Positions 40,553 through 49,168 are shown, numbered from the stretch's first letter. The stretch is 64,000 nt of DNA from Verrucomicrobiota bacterium (GCA_023428905.1 JAEYWP010000022.1:357092-421091); one strand, 5' to 3'. The notes: generated from the letters alone by a model not told the origin. Numbers and translations are program-made.

Positions 40553-43264
40553 TCAGTAGCGGTAGCGCACCCCCACCGCGTAGGTGGTGTCGTAATACCG
40601 GGTGTCGCGCGGATACAGATCGGTCGAACCGAAGGCGTCCTGGTACTCCTCGCCGAGCAGGTTGGTGGCGTCGAAGGTGAGTGAGACGTTGCGGCCCAGC
40701 TCGTAGCTGGCGGAGAAGTCGAGCTGGCCGCGGTCCTTGACGTGGAGGACGCGCAAGGGGCTGCCGGCGGCGCCGACGCCCGCGTTGAAGGTGTCGATGT
40801 ATTTGCCGCGCCAGGTGTAGGCCAGGCGGGAGGAGAAGCGCGCCCGCTCGTAGATCAGGACCACGTTGTAGTTGTACTTGGATACCTGGGCATAACCCTG
40901 GCGCATGCGCGCGCCCACGGGGGCGTTGGGCGCGTCGCTGGCGACGTCCTGGTCGCCGTCGATATAGGTGAAGTTGGTCATGAACCCCAGGCCCTTCAGC
41001 GCGGCCGGCAGGGACTCGGGGAAGTGCTGATAGGTGAGCTCGACCCCCTTGAGGCTGCCTTTGCCGGAATTGCGCGGGCGGGTCACGGTGTAGGTCTCGC
41101 CGTCGATCGTCTCGTTGGTGGCGAAGGTTTGCACGTAACCCTCGATCGAGCGGTAGAAGAGACCGGCCGAAACATAGCTCGCGCGGCCAAAATAGTATTC
41201 GATCGCGATGTCGTAGTTGTCGGATTTCACGCTCTCCAGGTCCGGGTTGCCGCCCGTCCCGGTGCCAAACTGGGTGCCCGTGGTGGTGGGAGGCACCAAG
41301 GTGACGACGGGGTTCAGCTGATTGAAGGCCGGGCGGGTGAGGTTGCGGCCGTAGGAGGCGCGCAGCTGGAGGTCGTCGCGCAGCTTCAGGCGACCATTCG
41401 CCGAGGGCAGCACCTCGGATTCGCTCTTGTCGCTGGAGATAGGCGTTCCGGACGAAAGGTAGCCTTCCAGGTCCTGCTTGGTCTCGACAAAACGCAGGCC
41501 GAACAGGCCGTCGAGCGGGAGGTTGCCGATCCGAGTTTCGTAGCGGGCCAGTGCATACGCGGCGGTGGTGTCCTCGGTGTCGGTGAAGGCCTGGGTGGGG
41601 TCGAAGTTCGGGGCGGAGGCCGGTTGGCCGAAGAGCTGGCGGACCTGGCCGCGATTCTGGCGGAGGAAGTCGGGGTCGGCGTTGGCCCAGTTTTCGATCC
41701 CGAGGTCGCCCTTCGCGTCGGGTGACTGACCCATCAGCCCCGGGATGGTGGTGGTGCTGACCGCGCCGCGCCCACCCACGGGCTCGAGGTTGTTGACGTT
41801 GACCCCGCGGAAGCGCGCTTCGCGCGAGGCATAACGAAGGCCGGCTTCGAGTTTGGTGAAGAAGCCCTGCCGGAGCCCGTATTCCACGTCGGCACGGAAG
41901 GCGTTTTGTTCGCTGGTGGCGTAGTTGCGGTTGTCGAAAAGCCCCCAGAGCGAGTACTCGTCACCGTTGCGCACATCCTTGGGCCCGCTGTGGGTGACGT
42001 AGGCACGGCCCTCGCCGTTGTGATCGAAGTCGTAGGTGAAATCGCCGATCGGACCGTTGAAGACGGTGTCGACGATAATGGCGCTGGTTTTGACGCTGCT
42101 CCAGTTGTGGACGAACTCGCCTGTCACCTTCAGGTTGTCGCGCATCCATTTGGCGCCGACAGCGGCGTGATAGCTATCGGTCTTGTCTTCGAAAGCCTGC
42201 TGGCTGGAGAGGTGAAAGCCGTTTCGGAAGGTGATGGTGTCGACGATGTTGGTGCCCGGCAGGAGGGTGGGGTTGAGCACCTCGCCGCCCGGAATGCCGA
42301 TGAAGAAGTGCACGTCGTGCTGATTCTCATACCGGGTGTGAAGGAAGTCGGTGTAGAGCTCGAGTTCGCTGGTGGGGCGCCACTGCAGCGACACGTTGAC
42401 GGCGGTGCGATCGCGGTCCTGGGGCGTGATGAGTGAGCCCACCGTGCTCGGCCAGATCACCTCGGTCTGGCCTGGCACCGCGGTGGTGGCGCGCGGCAGC
42501 CAGTCGAAGTTGAAAATGGTCTGGTCCTGGAACCGGCCCTTGGACTGGGCAACGGCGACGAGGGCGCCCAGTTCGCCGCCGTTGGAGAGCGTCCAGCGGT
42601 TGCTGACGAGGGCGCTGGCCACGTGGCTGTATTTGCCGGAGTTGTCGCTGTAGATCCCGCGACCTCCCAGACCGAGCTGGAAGCCCTCGAAATCGAGGGG
42701 GCGGCGGAGGCGGATGTCGACCAGGCCGGCGATGCCGCCCTCGATGTGGGCCGGAGTGCCTGACTTGTACAGGTCGACACCCGCGATGAGTTCGGCGGGC
42801 AGATCCTGGAGGGCGACCCCGCGGCCGGTGCCGGTGAAGATCTCCTCGCCATTCAAAGTGGTGGCGATGTTGGGAAGGCCGCGGACGAGAACGGTGCTGA
42901 CTTCGCCTGCGGCGCGGCCGACCTGGACCCCCGGGATGCGCTGGAGGGCGTCGGCCACGGTGTTGTCGGGAAATTTGCCGATGTCCTGGGCGACGATCGA
43001 GTCGACGAAAACGACCTCGTTTTGTTTGATTTCCTGCGCGCCGATCAGGCTGGCGCGCACGCCGCTCACCACAAATTCACTCAAGGTGACGGTTTCCTCG
43101 CTGGTGGTCGCGGCAGGGGCAGCGGTGGTCTGGGCCTGGACCGCGGCGGCGCCGAGGGTGAGGGCGAGGGTGGACGTGGCGTACAGCAGGGGCAGGCGGA
43201 GGGCAGGCACCGTCGAAGGCGGGGCGACGAGGGTGGGGCAGGGGCGGGGTAGCGGTGAGGTCAT
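40553..43264 (-). CDS. TonB-dependent outer-membrane receptor
   Basis: 903 residues. A signal region (LLYATSTLALTLGAAAVQAQ) is followed by the TonB-box-like TVTLSEFVVSG and a plug domain (FPDNTVADALQRIPGVQV, VLVRGLPNIATTLNGEEIFTG, IEGGIAGLVDIRLRRPLDF). The rest is a 22-strand-type barrel ending in the aromatic VGVRYRY. The plug follows the TonB-dependent carbohydrate receptors common in Opitutaceae and resembles FecA/CirA-like members. Substrate is unknown, but nearby pectin and arabinan enzymes suggest oligosaccharide. No SusD-like gene is adjacent. It converges on the PPDK-N-like gene, 7 bp from its stop. Confidence 0.92.
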   Translation of the reverse strand: MTSPLPRPCPTLVAPPSTVPALRLPLLYATSTLALTLGAAAVQAQTTAAPAATTSEETVTLSEFVVSGVRASLIGAQEIKQNEVVFVDSIVAQDIGKFPDNTVADALQRIPGVQVGRAAGEVSTVLVRGLPNIATTLNGEEIFTGTGRGVALQDLPAELIAGVDLYKSGTPAHIEGGIAGLVDIRLRRPLDFEGFQLGLGGRGIYSDNSGKYSHVASALVSNRWTLSNGGELGALVAVAQSKGRFQDQTIFNFDWLPRATTAVPGQTEVIWPSTVGSLITPQDRDRTAVNVSLQWRPTSELELYTDFLHTRYENQHDVHFFIGIPGGEVLNPTLLPGTNIVDTITFRNGFHLSSQQAFEDKTDSYHAAVGAKWMRDNLKVTGEFVHNWSSVKTSAIIVDTVFNGPIGDFTYDFDHNGEGRAYVTHSGPKDVRNGDEYSLWGLFDNRNYATSEQNAFRADVEYGLRQGFFTKLEAGLRYASREARFRGVNVNNLEPVGGRGAVSTTTIPGLMGQSPDAKGDLGIENWANADPDFLRQNRGQVRQLFGQPASAPNFDPTQAFTDTEDTTAAYALARYETRIGNLPLDGLFGLRFVETKQDLEGYLSSGTPISSDKSESEVLPSANGRLKLRDDLQLRASYGRNLTRPAFNQLNPVVTLVPPTTTGTQFGTGTGGNPDLESVKSDNYDIAIEYYFGRASYVSAGLFYRSIEGYVQTFATNETIDGETYTVTRPRNSGKGSLKGVELTYQHFPESLPAALKGLGFMTNFTYIDGDQDVASDAPNAPVGARMRQGYAQVSKYNYNVVLIYERARFSSRLAYTWRGKYIDTFNAGVGAAGSPLRVLHVKDRGQLDFSASYELGRNVSLTFDATNLLGEEYQDAFGSTDLYPRDTRYYDTTYAVGVRYRY

Positions 43265-43555
43265 GGTGCGCAGAGGTTAGGGGGCACGCGCTTGGACAGA
43301 GGGGTTCAACCACTCATGCGCCTTTTCTCCGTCAAACCCGACAGCAAGCCGCCAAATCCTAAAAAATCCGTCCCATCGCGCCAACCGGTTGACCACAAAT
43401 AAACAGGAGAGCCACCCCACTCCCCGCCGTTCGGGGCCCTCATCCGTGTTCCTCCGAGGTCACTACGGTTTGGAAATCAAAAACCACCACCAGACACGAA
43501 CGGGCACGAATAGAGGAAGGACTCCGGGACACCCGAATCCCCTTCGTGTGAAGTC

Positions 43556-43573
43556 GTGTCCATTCGTGGTGAA
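43556..43573. repeat. direct repeat copy 1 (GTGTCCATTCGTGGTGAA)
   Basis: An exact 18-bp match to 43648-43665. Confidence 0.6.
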
Positions 43574-43647
43574 GTTCCGACCCGCAGGGAGACACACGTC
43601 CAGCGGCTCCCAACCCCTCGCCTCGGGGCTCCCGTCCGTGTTCATCC

Positions 43648-43665
43648 GTGTCCATTCGTGGTGAA
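43648..43665. repeat. direct repeat copy 2
   Basis: An exact 18-bp match to 43556-43573, preceded by a further TCCGTGTTCATCC stretch of the same repeat type. Confidence 0.6.
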
Positions 43666-43746
43666 ATTCCTAACCACCGCCGAACACCAAAATAATCCGC
43701 GCGGAGCGATGGCGGACGGCAGCGAGCGCGGCATGGTTTCCCGCAC

Positions 43747-44457
43747 ATGAAACGACTCGCCTCCTTCCTGGTCCTTCTCGTTTGCAGTTCGGTCCTGCTC
43801 CACGCGGCGCCCCTTGTCTCACCGAAGGGTGCCTGGCGGAGCGAAGGAAAGAAAACCGAGGGCGTGATGATCGTGACGGATGCGTATTGGGTTCAGACGC
43901 AGTTCAACGCGCAGCCGGCGATGTTCGTGCACACGCGGGGAGGCACCTTCGTTCGGGAAAACGATGCGTACGCCTGCACGGTCCAGTTTGATTCACAGGA
44001 TGCCAAAGCCGTCGGCTCCGAGGCGCGCGTGACCCTTCGCCAGGAGGAAGGCACCCTGGAGGTGGTGCTTGAGGACGGGACGATCGAACGCTGGGAGCGT
44101 ATCGATACGGGCGAGGCCCCGTTGGCCGGCGTGTGGCGCATTAGCGGGCGCGAAGTCGATGGCGCTTTCGTCGACATGCCTCTTCGCGCACGCCGGACCC
44201 TCAAGGTGCTCTCGGGTACGCGCTTTCAGTGGATCGCCATGAATATCCAGACCGGGGAGTTCTCGGGTACCGGCGGAGGCACCTACACCTTCCAGGATGG
44301 AAAGTACGTGGAAACCATCGAATTCTTTTCGCGCGACAACTCGCGCGTCGGCGCCGTGCTGTCTTTTGACGCGCGGCTCGACGGCGGCCAATGGCACCAC
44401 CGCGGCCGCAGCTCCAAGGGCGACCCCATCTACGAGATCTGGAGCCCTCTGAATTAA
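43747..44457 (+). CDS. secreted protein of unknown function, lipocalin-like
   Basis: 236 residues with a signal peptide (MKRLASFLVLLVCSSVLLHA). The rest is rich in alternating beta-strand patterns (GVMIVTDAYWVQTQFNAQ, RVTLRQEEGTLEVVLEDG, GGTYTFQDGKYVETIEFFS), including a GAWR/GVWRIS repeat that suggests two related beta-barrel halves. This recalls DUF4488/lipocalin-like periplasmic proteins. No ligand can be inferred. Its TAA stop (44455-44457) is the first triplet of the inverted repeat of the RAYT-like element, so the insertion lies exactly at the gene end. Confidence 0.7.
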   Translation: MKRLASFLVLLVCSSVLLHAAPLVSPKGAWRSEGKKTEGVMIVTDAYWVQTQFNAQPAMFVHTRGGTFVRENDAYACTVQFDSQDAKAVGSEARVTLRQEEGTLEVVLEDGTIERWERIDTGEAPLAGVWRISGREVDGAFVDMPLRARRTLKVLSGTRFQWIAMNIQTGEFSGTGGGTYTFQDGKYVETIEFFSRDNSRVGAVLSFDARLDGGQWHHRGRSSKGDPIYEIWSPLN

Positions 44458-44481
44458 GGGGTCATGTCTTGACTCTTGACA
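44455..44481. repeat. left 27-bp inverted end of the RAYT-like element
   Basis: Perfect reverse complement of 45485-45511. Confidence 0.85.
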
Positions 44482-44511
44482 AATTTCCCCCGCTTCCCTG
44501 AAGTGCCTGCC

Positions 44512-45504
44512 ATGGCACGTCTATTGCGGGTGGAATATGCAGGTGCGTGTTATCACGTCATTAATCGCGGTAACTACCGTCAGGAACTTTTTGTCGAGGA
44601 CGGGGCCGCGGCCGCGTTCGAACAGGTCTTGGGTGAAGCGGCCGTGCGTTTTGGCTGGAAATTGCACGCCTATGTCGTGATGCGAAACCACTTCCACCTG
44701 GCGGTGGAGCTGGGCGAGCCCAACCTGAGTGTCGGCATGAAGTGGCTGCAGGGCACCTGGGCCCGGCGGTTCAATGGCTATCGCAAGATTGTGGGACGCC
44801 CGTTCCAAGGGCGCTACAAGGCGCTGGTGGTGGAGCGGGGTCACGCGCTGGCGCAGGTGTGCCACTACATCCACCTGAACCCGGTCCGGGCAGGGGTGCT
44901 GGACGCCGGTGCCGTTGCTACTTATCGCTGGAGTAGCCTCAGGCTGTTTGCGGACAAACGCGCGCGCCCGTCCTGGCTCGTGCCAGACACTGTGCTTTTC
45001 GAGGCCGGGGAGTTGCAGGACACCCGCGCCGGATGGTCCTTATACGGTGACTACCTGCGCTTGCGCGCGAGCGAGGATCCAAAGGAAACGGAGTTGAGTG
45101 CACAACGGCTGAGCCGTGGATGGTGCCTCGGGAGCAAAGCCTTCCGGGACGAGGCAAAGCAGGCACTGGAAGCAAGGGGGATCGGCCTCGACCTCGCGCG
45201 CTATAGCGGACTGGCACCCCAGGAAATCGAGGTCGAAAAGGCGGCAGCGTGGGAGGAGCGGCTGGCCGCGCTTGCGCGGGCCGCCAAGATCGATGTGGGA
45301 AGCCTCCCACCGCGGAAGTCAGCGCGCGAAAAGGTGCTGCTTGCGGCGGCGATGAAACAAATGACCAGCGTCTCGAACGGGTGGCTGGGCGAACGCCTGC
45401 AAATCGGCAAGCCGGCAACGGTCAGCCAATTTGTGCGGCGGTGGAGCGAGGATCCCAAGCAGAAGCGCCAGCTGCAGGAGTTGGTGTCAAGAGTCAAGAC
45501 ATGA
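44512..45504 (+). CDS. REP-associated tyrosine transposase (RAYT, Y1_Tnp family)
   Basis: 330 residues from ATG 44512. RLLRVEYAGACYHVINRGNYRQ is the usual RAYT opening. YVVMRNHFHLAVEL carries the HUH motif (His-Phe-His), and QVCHYIHLNPVRAGV carries the candidate catalytic tyrosine. These enzymes nick and join single-stranded DNA at REP-like hairpins. The C-terminal 150 residues extend beyond the compact RAYT core and contain a helical region (RSAREKVLLAAAMKQMTSVSNGWLGERLQIG) that looks like a DNA-binding helix-turn-helix. The final residues SRVKT are encoded by the right inverted repeat. Confidence 0.9.
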   Translation: MARLLRVEYAGACYHVINRGNYRQELFVEDGAAAAFEQVLGEAAVRFGWKLHAYVVMRNHFHLAVELGEPNLSVGMKWLQGTWARRFNGYRKIVGRPFQGRYKALVVERGHALAQVCHYIHLNPVRAGVLDAGAVATYRWSSLRLFADKRARPSWLVPDTVLFEAGELQDTRAGWSLYGDYLRLRASEDPKETELSAQRLSRGWCLGSKAFRDEAKQALEARGIGLDLARYSGLAPQEIEVEKAAAWEERLAALARAAKIDVGSLPPRKSAREKVLLAAAMKQMTSVSNGWLGERLQIGKPATVSQFVRRWSEDPKQKRQLQELVSRVKT

Positions 45505-45511
45505 CCCCTTA
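45485..45511. repeat. right 27-bp inverted end of the RAYT-like element
   Basis: Perfect reverse complement of 44455-44481. Bases 45509-45511 read TAA on the minus strand and end the GH127 gene. Confidence 0.85.
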
Positions 45512-47923
45512 GGGCTGAGCAGCTCGCAGGAGGCGGATGTCAAAGACCCCGCCGGCGAGGACCTTTTTCGCCACAAAACGGATGGTAAGGCGACCGTCGG
45601 GAGCGGCCGCAAGCACGTGGGCCGGAATCTCGTACTGCTTTTCAATGAACTCCCCGGGTGCCTCGGCCACCAGGTCCTGCGTTGCGATCAACGTGTCGTT
45701 GGCGAGGATGTCGAACTGGCGGCCCGTATCATTGCCTGAATACGTGACGGAGAGAACCACCCGTTTTTCGCCCCGAGGGTGAAGGGTGTAGCGGAAGTCG
45801 CGGCCATGGCGCCAGTGGCGGCCGTTATAGAGGCCGCTCTCCGTCTCTTCACCCTGGTAGTCGTGTTCGACCTCGGGCTGCTGCTCGCCGGGGGTGACGC
45901 GGTCGAGCGTGGCCGCCTCGCGGGCGGCGCGGGCGCTCTCCGCGCGGGCCAGGGCCACTTTCCGCTCCGCCAGGCCCTCGCGCGTCGTGGTTTCCCAATA
46001 CATCTGATAGCGGGCATTGTGGAGACGGAAGAACGGAACGAGTTCGAGCCCGTTGGCGGTCGCGGGCTCGACGATGTCGACCAATCGGAAGTGCAGCGGC
46101 TTCGCGTCGAGGCTCGGTACGACGTGGGCCGGAATCGCCTGCGCGTCGCCCAGGATGACGGGCGCGCGATCGAGCGGCAGTTCCGGTCCCGACGCGACAT
46201 GGGCCATGCGCGAATCATCCGCGCGCAGCCCTTCCAGTTTCCAGGTGCCGGCGGGATGAGCCAGCACGATGGGCCCGCGGAGAATCGCATACCAGGGAGA
46301 GCCATCCGGCAACCCTTCCACGGTGGTTTGCATGGGCAGACCGATTTCGACCCGATCGCCGTTACGCCACTCCCGGCGTATCGCCAGGTAGGACGCGGGT
46401 GCTGACGTTATGGATACGGGTTCACCGTTGACGGCCACGGTGAACGCGCCCGGCGCGACCCAGCCGGGATGCCGCACGTGGAGGGTGAAGGTCTGCGGGC
46501 GATCGAGCTGAAGGGAAAGGCGCGAGCGCTCCTCGTCCGGGAAGGTCGTCTCCTGCCGCAGGGTAAGGCCGAGGGGGGCCACCTTTGCCTCCGACGCGAG
46601 GAAGAGGTTCAGATACAGACCGTCGTGCGCCTGTGCGTAGATGAACTCGCCGTATTTGCCGGGGTTTTCCATTCCCGTGCCCACGCAGCACCAGAAACCC
46701 TTGTCAGGTTGGGAATAGACCCGGTAGTGACCCGGGCGGATCGGCGTGAAATAGACATAGCCAGGGCGCTCGGAATCGATTGAGGCGAGGATGTGGTTGT
46801 AGAGCGCGCGTTCGTAGTAGTCGGCGTAGGCGGCGTCCGGCGCGGCAGTGAAGAGACCGCCCGTGAGGCGCAGCATGTTGTAGGTGTTGCACGTCTCCGG
46901 GCCCTCCCGGTGCGAGAGCAGGCTGCGAAAATTTTTCGGGTCGTTGAAATGCTCGGAGACGCTGTTCCCTCCAAAGGCCACCGAACGCCGGGCCGTCACC
47001 GTCCGCCAGAAAAAGCGGGCCCCGGCGAGGGCGGAGTCATCGTGCGTCAGCGTGCCGATGCGCCCGAGTCCGACCACCTTGGGGATCTGGGTGTTTGCGT
47101 GTTTGCCCGTGAGCTCGTCCCGCTGCTGTTCGAGCGGGTGGAGGACGGCGTGGTGATTGAAGCGTTGGGCGACGGTCAGGTATTTCGCGTCTCCGGTGAT
47201 CGCGTACACGTCCGCCATGGTTTCGTTCATGCCCCCGTGCTCCTGGTCCAGCATGCGCTGCATCTGCTCGTCGCTGAGTCGCGACGTCAATCCGACGGCC
47301 CAGTCGGCGAGGCGCACGAGGACCTCGCGCGCACCGGAGTGACCGGTTTGGAGCCAGGCATCGCGAAGGCCGGCGAAGGTCTTGTGAACGTTGTACCAGG
47401 GCACCCACTTGCGGTTGACGGCATCGACATTACCGGCGGCGACCTGGTCCCAAAGTTCGCGGCTGCCGGGCACGCCGCCCACGTAGCCGTCGCCGTAAGC
47501 GTCCTGGCAGCTCTTCAACTCGCGCACCAAATGATCGAGCCGACGCCGCAGTTCACCTTCGGGCGTGTCGTTCCCGGAAGCGATCATGCCTGCAAGAGCG
47601 GAAAGATAATGGCCGGCGGTGTGCCCGGCTAGGCCGCTGGTCTCCCAATTCCCATACGACTCGGCCTTGGGGGGCAGGCCGGCCTCGTGGCGAAAGGGCG
47701 CGAGCAGCCGATCCGGGTCGAGCGCGAGGAGGTAGGCGCGGTTGGCACGGATCGCGGCAGGGAAGGGGCTTCCTTCCAGCAGTCTCACCTCGGTGAGGGG
47801 AAGGAGGGCAGCCGGCGTATCGGGCATCACTTTGGGAGCGGCCTCCCTGCCAAAGCCGACCGTCGGAAGGGCGGGGAGCGTGGAAAAAAGGCAGACGGCA
47901 GCGAAGCGGAAGACAGGGGGCAT
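45509..47923 (-). CDS. GH127 beta-L-arabinofuranosidase (DUF1680 family)
   Basis: 804 residues with a signal peptide (MPPVFRFAAVCLFSTLPALPTVGFG). The (alpha/alpha)6 barrel shows WVPWYNVHKTFAGLRDAW, DQEHGGMNETMADVYAITGD, GGNSVSEHFNDPKNF and EGPETCNTYNMLRLT. The nucleophile motif GFWCCVGTGMENPGKYGEFIY contains the cysteine pair known in HypBA1-type enzymes that bind zinc and use a cysteine nucleophile. A beta-sandwich C-terminal half follows. It releases beta-linked L-arabinofuranose from plant glycans outside the cytoplasm and complements the pectin-active enzymes in the window. The stop codon is provided by the RAYT-element end. Confidence 0.9.
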   Translation of the reverse strand: MPPVFRFAAVCLFSTLPALPTVGFGREAAPKVMPDTPAALLPLTEVRLLEGSPFPAAIRANRAYLLALDPDRLLAPFRHEAGLPPKAESYGNWETSGLAGHTAGHYLSALAGMIASGNDTPEGELRRRLDHLVRELKSCQDAYGDGYVGGVPGSRELWDQVAAGNVDAVNRKWVPWYNVHKTFAGLRDAWLQTGHSGAREVLVRLADWAVGLTSRLSDEQMQRMLDQEHGGMNETMADVYAITGDAKYLTVAQRFNHHAVLHPLEQQRDELTGKHANTQIPKVVGLGRIGTLTHDDSALAGARFFWRTVTARRSVAFGGNSVSEHFNDPKNFRSLLSHREGPETCNTYNMLRLTGGLFTAAPDAAYADYYERALYNHILASIDSERPGYVYFTPIRPGHYRVYSQPDKGFWCCVGTGMENPGKYGEFIYAQAHDGLYLNLFLASEAKVAPLGLTLRQETTFPDEERSRLSLQLDRPQTFTLHVRHPGWVAPGAFTVAVNGEPVSITSAPASYLAIRREWRNGDRVEIGLPMQTTVEGLPDGSPWYAILRGPIVLAHPAGTWKLEGLRADDSRMAHVASGPELPLDRAPVILGDAQAIPAHVVPSLDAKPLHFRLVDIVEPATANGLELVPFFRLHNARYQMYWETTTREGLAERKVALARAESARAAREAATLDRVTPGEQQPEVEHDYQGEETESGLYNGRHWRHGRDFRYTLHPRGEKRVVLSVTYSGNDTGRQFDILANDTLIATQDLVAEAPGEFIEKQYEIPAHVLAAAPDGRLTIRFVAKKVLAGGVFDIRLLRAAQP

Positions 47924-48330
47924 GGGTAAGAAAAAGGCGAACGCGGGGTGACGGGATCAGGATGGGGGCGCGCAGCTGGGCACGACAACACGTCAGTGCT
48001 CAAGGAGCCACGCCTCGACTCAGGACAGTAACTTGATGAGCGGCTGTGCCGGCCACCTCGGCCAGCGGTTTGGCCTACGGCAAGAAGGAGACGCAGCTCG
48101 GATACCGGAAAGCCGAGCGACCCTGTACCTACATTCCGCCAGTCGCCAAAGAAACCTTGTCAAGAGTCAAGACATGACCCCTTGCGGGCCTCACGTCGTC
48201 ACCTGTAGCAGCGGAATGATGAATCGGTCGATTGGAGCGGATAGTCGGCATACTCCAACGATTCTGTTTCAAACTGCGTGAGGTAATGAGCAGCCAAACT
48301 CTGCCCGATTCCACGCCGCAGGCAATAGGC
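47924..48330. other. 407-bp junction region between chromosome-like and accessory DNA
   Basis: No gene was supported. The stretch contains a solo copy of the RAYT-element end (48158-48183). The plus-strand frame reading into this copy ends in KETLSRVKT-stop, resembling the RAYT C-terminus LVSRVKT, so decayed RAYT sequence is possible. Beyond this region the all-minus gene array begins. Confidence 0.5.
48158..48183. repeat. solo copy of the RAYT-element inverted end
   Basis: 26 bp identical to 45485-45510 (TGTCAAGAGTCAAGACATGA and following CCCCTT), without a nearby partner or transposase gene. It marks either a decayed element or a second recombination site. Confidence 0.75.
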
Positions 48331-48717
48331 TCAGAGCCCGTACCCGCGGCGAGCGGTCGAAACGTGAGGTGACAGGAGAGAGCGACATTCTGTGGTGACC
48401 GGCCTGGATCGCACACGACGTCGCCTTTTCCGGTCAAAAGTGGGACACCACAAGATGTCGTTGCGCGACATGCTGAGGTTCTGTTTACCACACTCGCAAA
48501 ACTCAGCCAGGTCGGCCTCGTTCGCCTTCAGAAAGTCGTGGCACTCGCGGGCCAGGCTGATGGCTGTGCCGAAGGCGATGTCCGACCGCGAGTAGTTCTG
48601 ATCGAGGGGGTTGCCGCCTTGCTCATCGGAAGAGTCGTTGCAGGTCGACAGAGCGCAGGCGAGGTAGCCAAGAAACAAGCCCTTGAAGTAGACCGAAGAG
48701 AGCGTGGAAGTGTTCAT
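48331..48717 (-). CDS. small accessory-element protein, possibly fused to foreign tail
   Basis: 128 residues from ATG 48717, directly after a CTATCTT box. Residues 1-80 (YLACALSTCNDSSDEQGGNPLDQNYSRSDIAF, then DFLKANEADLAEFCE) recall a small protein family common on plasmids and phages, with a pattern like LWS.DE.G.PLD.NY...DIA. From about residue 85 on (NDILWCPTFDRKRRRRVRSRP) the composition turns basic and unrelated, so the original end may have been lost at the element boundary. Function is unknown. Confidence 0.6.
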   Translation of the reverse strand: MNTSTLSSVYFKGLFLGYLACALSTCNDSSDEQGGNPLDQNYSRSDIAFGTAISLARECHDFLKANEADLAEFCECGKQNLSMSRNDILWCPTFDRKRRRRVRSRPVTTECRSLLSPHVSTARRGYGL

Positions 48718-48722
48718 GCCGG

Positions 48723-48729
48723 AAGATAG
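48723..48729 (-). promoter_or_regulatory. CTATCTT start box of gene 48331-48717
   Basis: Minus-strand CTATCTT ending 5 nt before ATG (TATCTT-CCGGC-ATG). TATCTT fits a -10 hexamer TANNNT placed for transcription to start at or near the A of ATG. It is one of 18 exact copies, all minus-strand, at gene starts in this region. There is no Shine-Dalgarno sequence. Confidence 0.6.
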
Positions 48730-48846
48730 CGAAACAGGGGGTGCGGGGATGTGCCGGCACGGCATGGGATCGGAAAGACGGAGACGGCTTTCTCTCTCCG
48801 ACAAACCACGGTTATACCGCACCTGAGGCAGGTACCCCGACCAAGG

Positions 48847-48869
48847 AAAAAGCCGCTCCGTGGAGCGGC
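48847..48869 (-). terminator. intrinsic terminator after gene 48896-49168
   Basis: On the minus strand GCCGCTCC and GGAGCGGC form an 8-bp stem with a tight loop, followed by five T and then C. It ends 27 nt after the gene stop. Confidence 0.75.
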
Positions 48870-48895
48870 AGGCGGGAAAGGAACTGGACGCCGGC

Positions 48896-49168
48896 TCAGG
48901 CGGCTACCGCCCGGCGCGGGACGAAGATGATCTTGCTCGGGTAATGCTCGCGGAGGTCCTGCTCGTAGCTGGCGGTCCGCACTTCGTGCCCTTGGGCTTT
49001 GGCGAACTCCAGCAGGGCAGGCGTGGCAAGGGCGCCGATCTCGTAAGAGGGCGTGGTTTTAATCACCCCGCGCGAAAGCGAAAAGGAGTTCACCCAGCGC
49101 CAGCCGATGGTCGTCTTGACCTGTAGGCGGGCAGCGTTCCTGTCGTAGTTGTAGTGGCTGGTGTTCAT
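48896..49168 (-). CDS. small protein of unknown function
   Basis: 90 residues, MNTSHYNYDRNAARLQV and so on; a mixed alpha/beta sequence (SFSLSRGVIKTTPSYEIGALATPALLEFAKAQGHEV) that may bind nucleic acid or protein, but no family was recognised. Start fixed by the box at 49175-49181. A clear intrinsic terminator follows, so it is probably monocistronic. Confidence 0.6.
   Translation of the reverse strand: MNTSHYNYDRNAARLQVKTTIGWRWVNSFSLSRGVIKTTPSYEIGALATPALLEFAKAQGHEVRTASYEQDLREHYPSKIIFVPRRAVAA

Larger units (their letters stand above)
43265..43746. other. 482-bp intergenic region with dispersed repeats
   Basis: No gene was supported. The region holds the receptor promoter side and several copies of a CCATTCGTGGTGAA-like sequence, including inverted partial copies near 43475-43505. 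Such sequences occur repeatedly between genes in Verrucomicrobiota, from memory. Confidence 0.55.
44455..45511 (+). mobile_element. RAYT-like transposase element with perfect 27-bp inverted ends
   Basis: The ends 44455-44481 and 45485-45511 are perfect reverse complements over 27 bp and begin TAAGGGGTCATGTC. They enclose one transposase gene. The ends supply the stop codons of the two flanking convergent genes (TAA 44455-44457 on plus, TAA 45511-45509 on minus), and the transposase TGA lies inside the right end. No obvious target duplication is visible. IS200/RAYT-type elements normally move single-stranded DNA through terminal hairpins. Confidence 0.8.

Noticed and set aside
48129..48491. 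120-codon minus-strand frame at the junction
   Set aside because: It overlaps gene 48331-48717, runs through the RAYT-element end and has no start box or recognisable domain.
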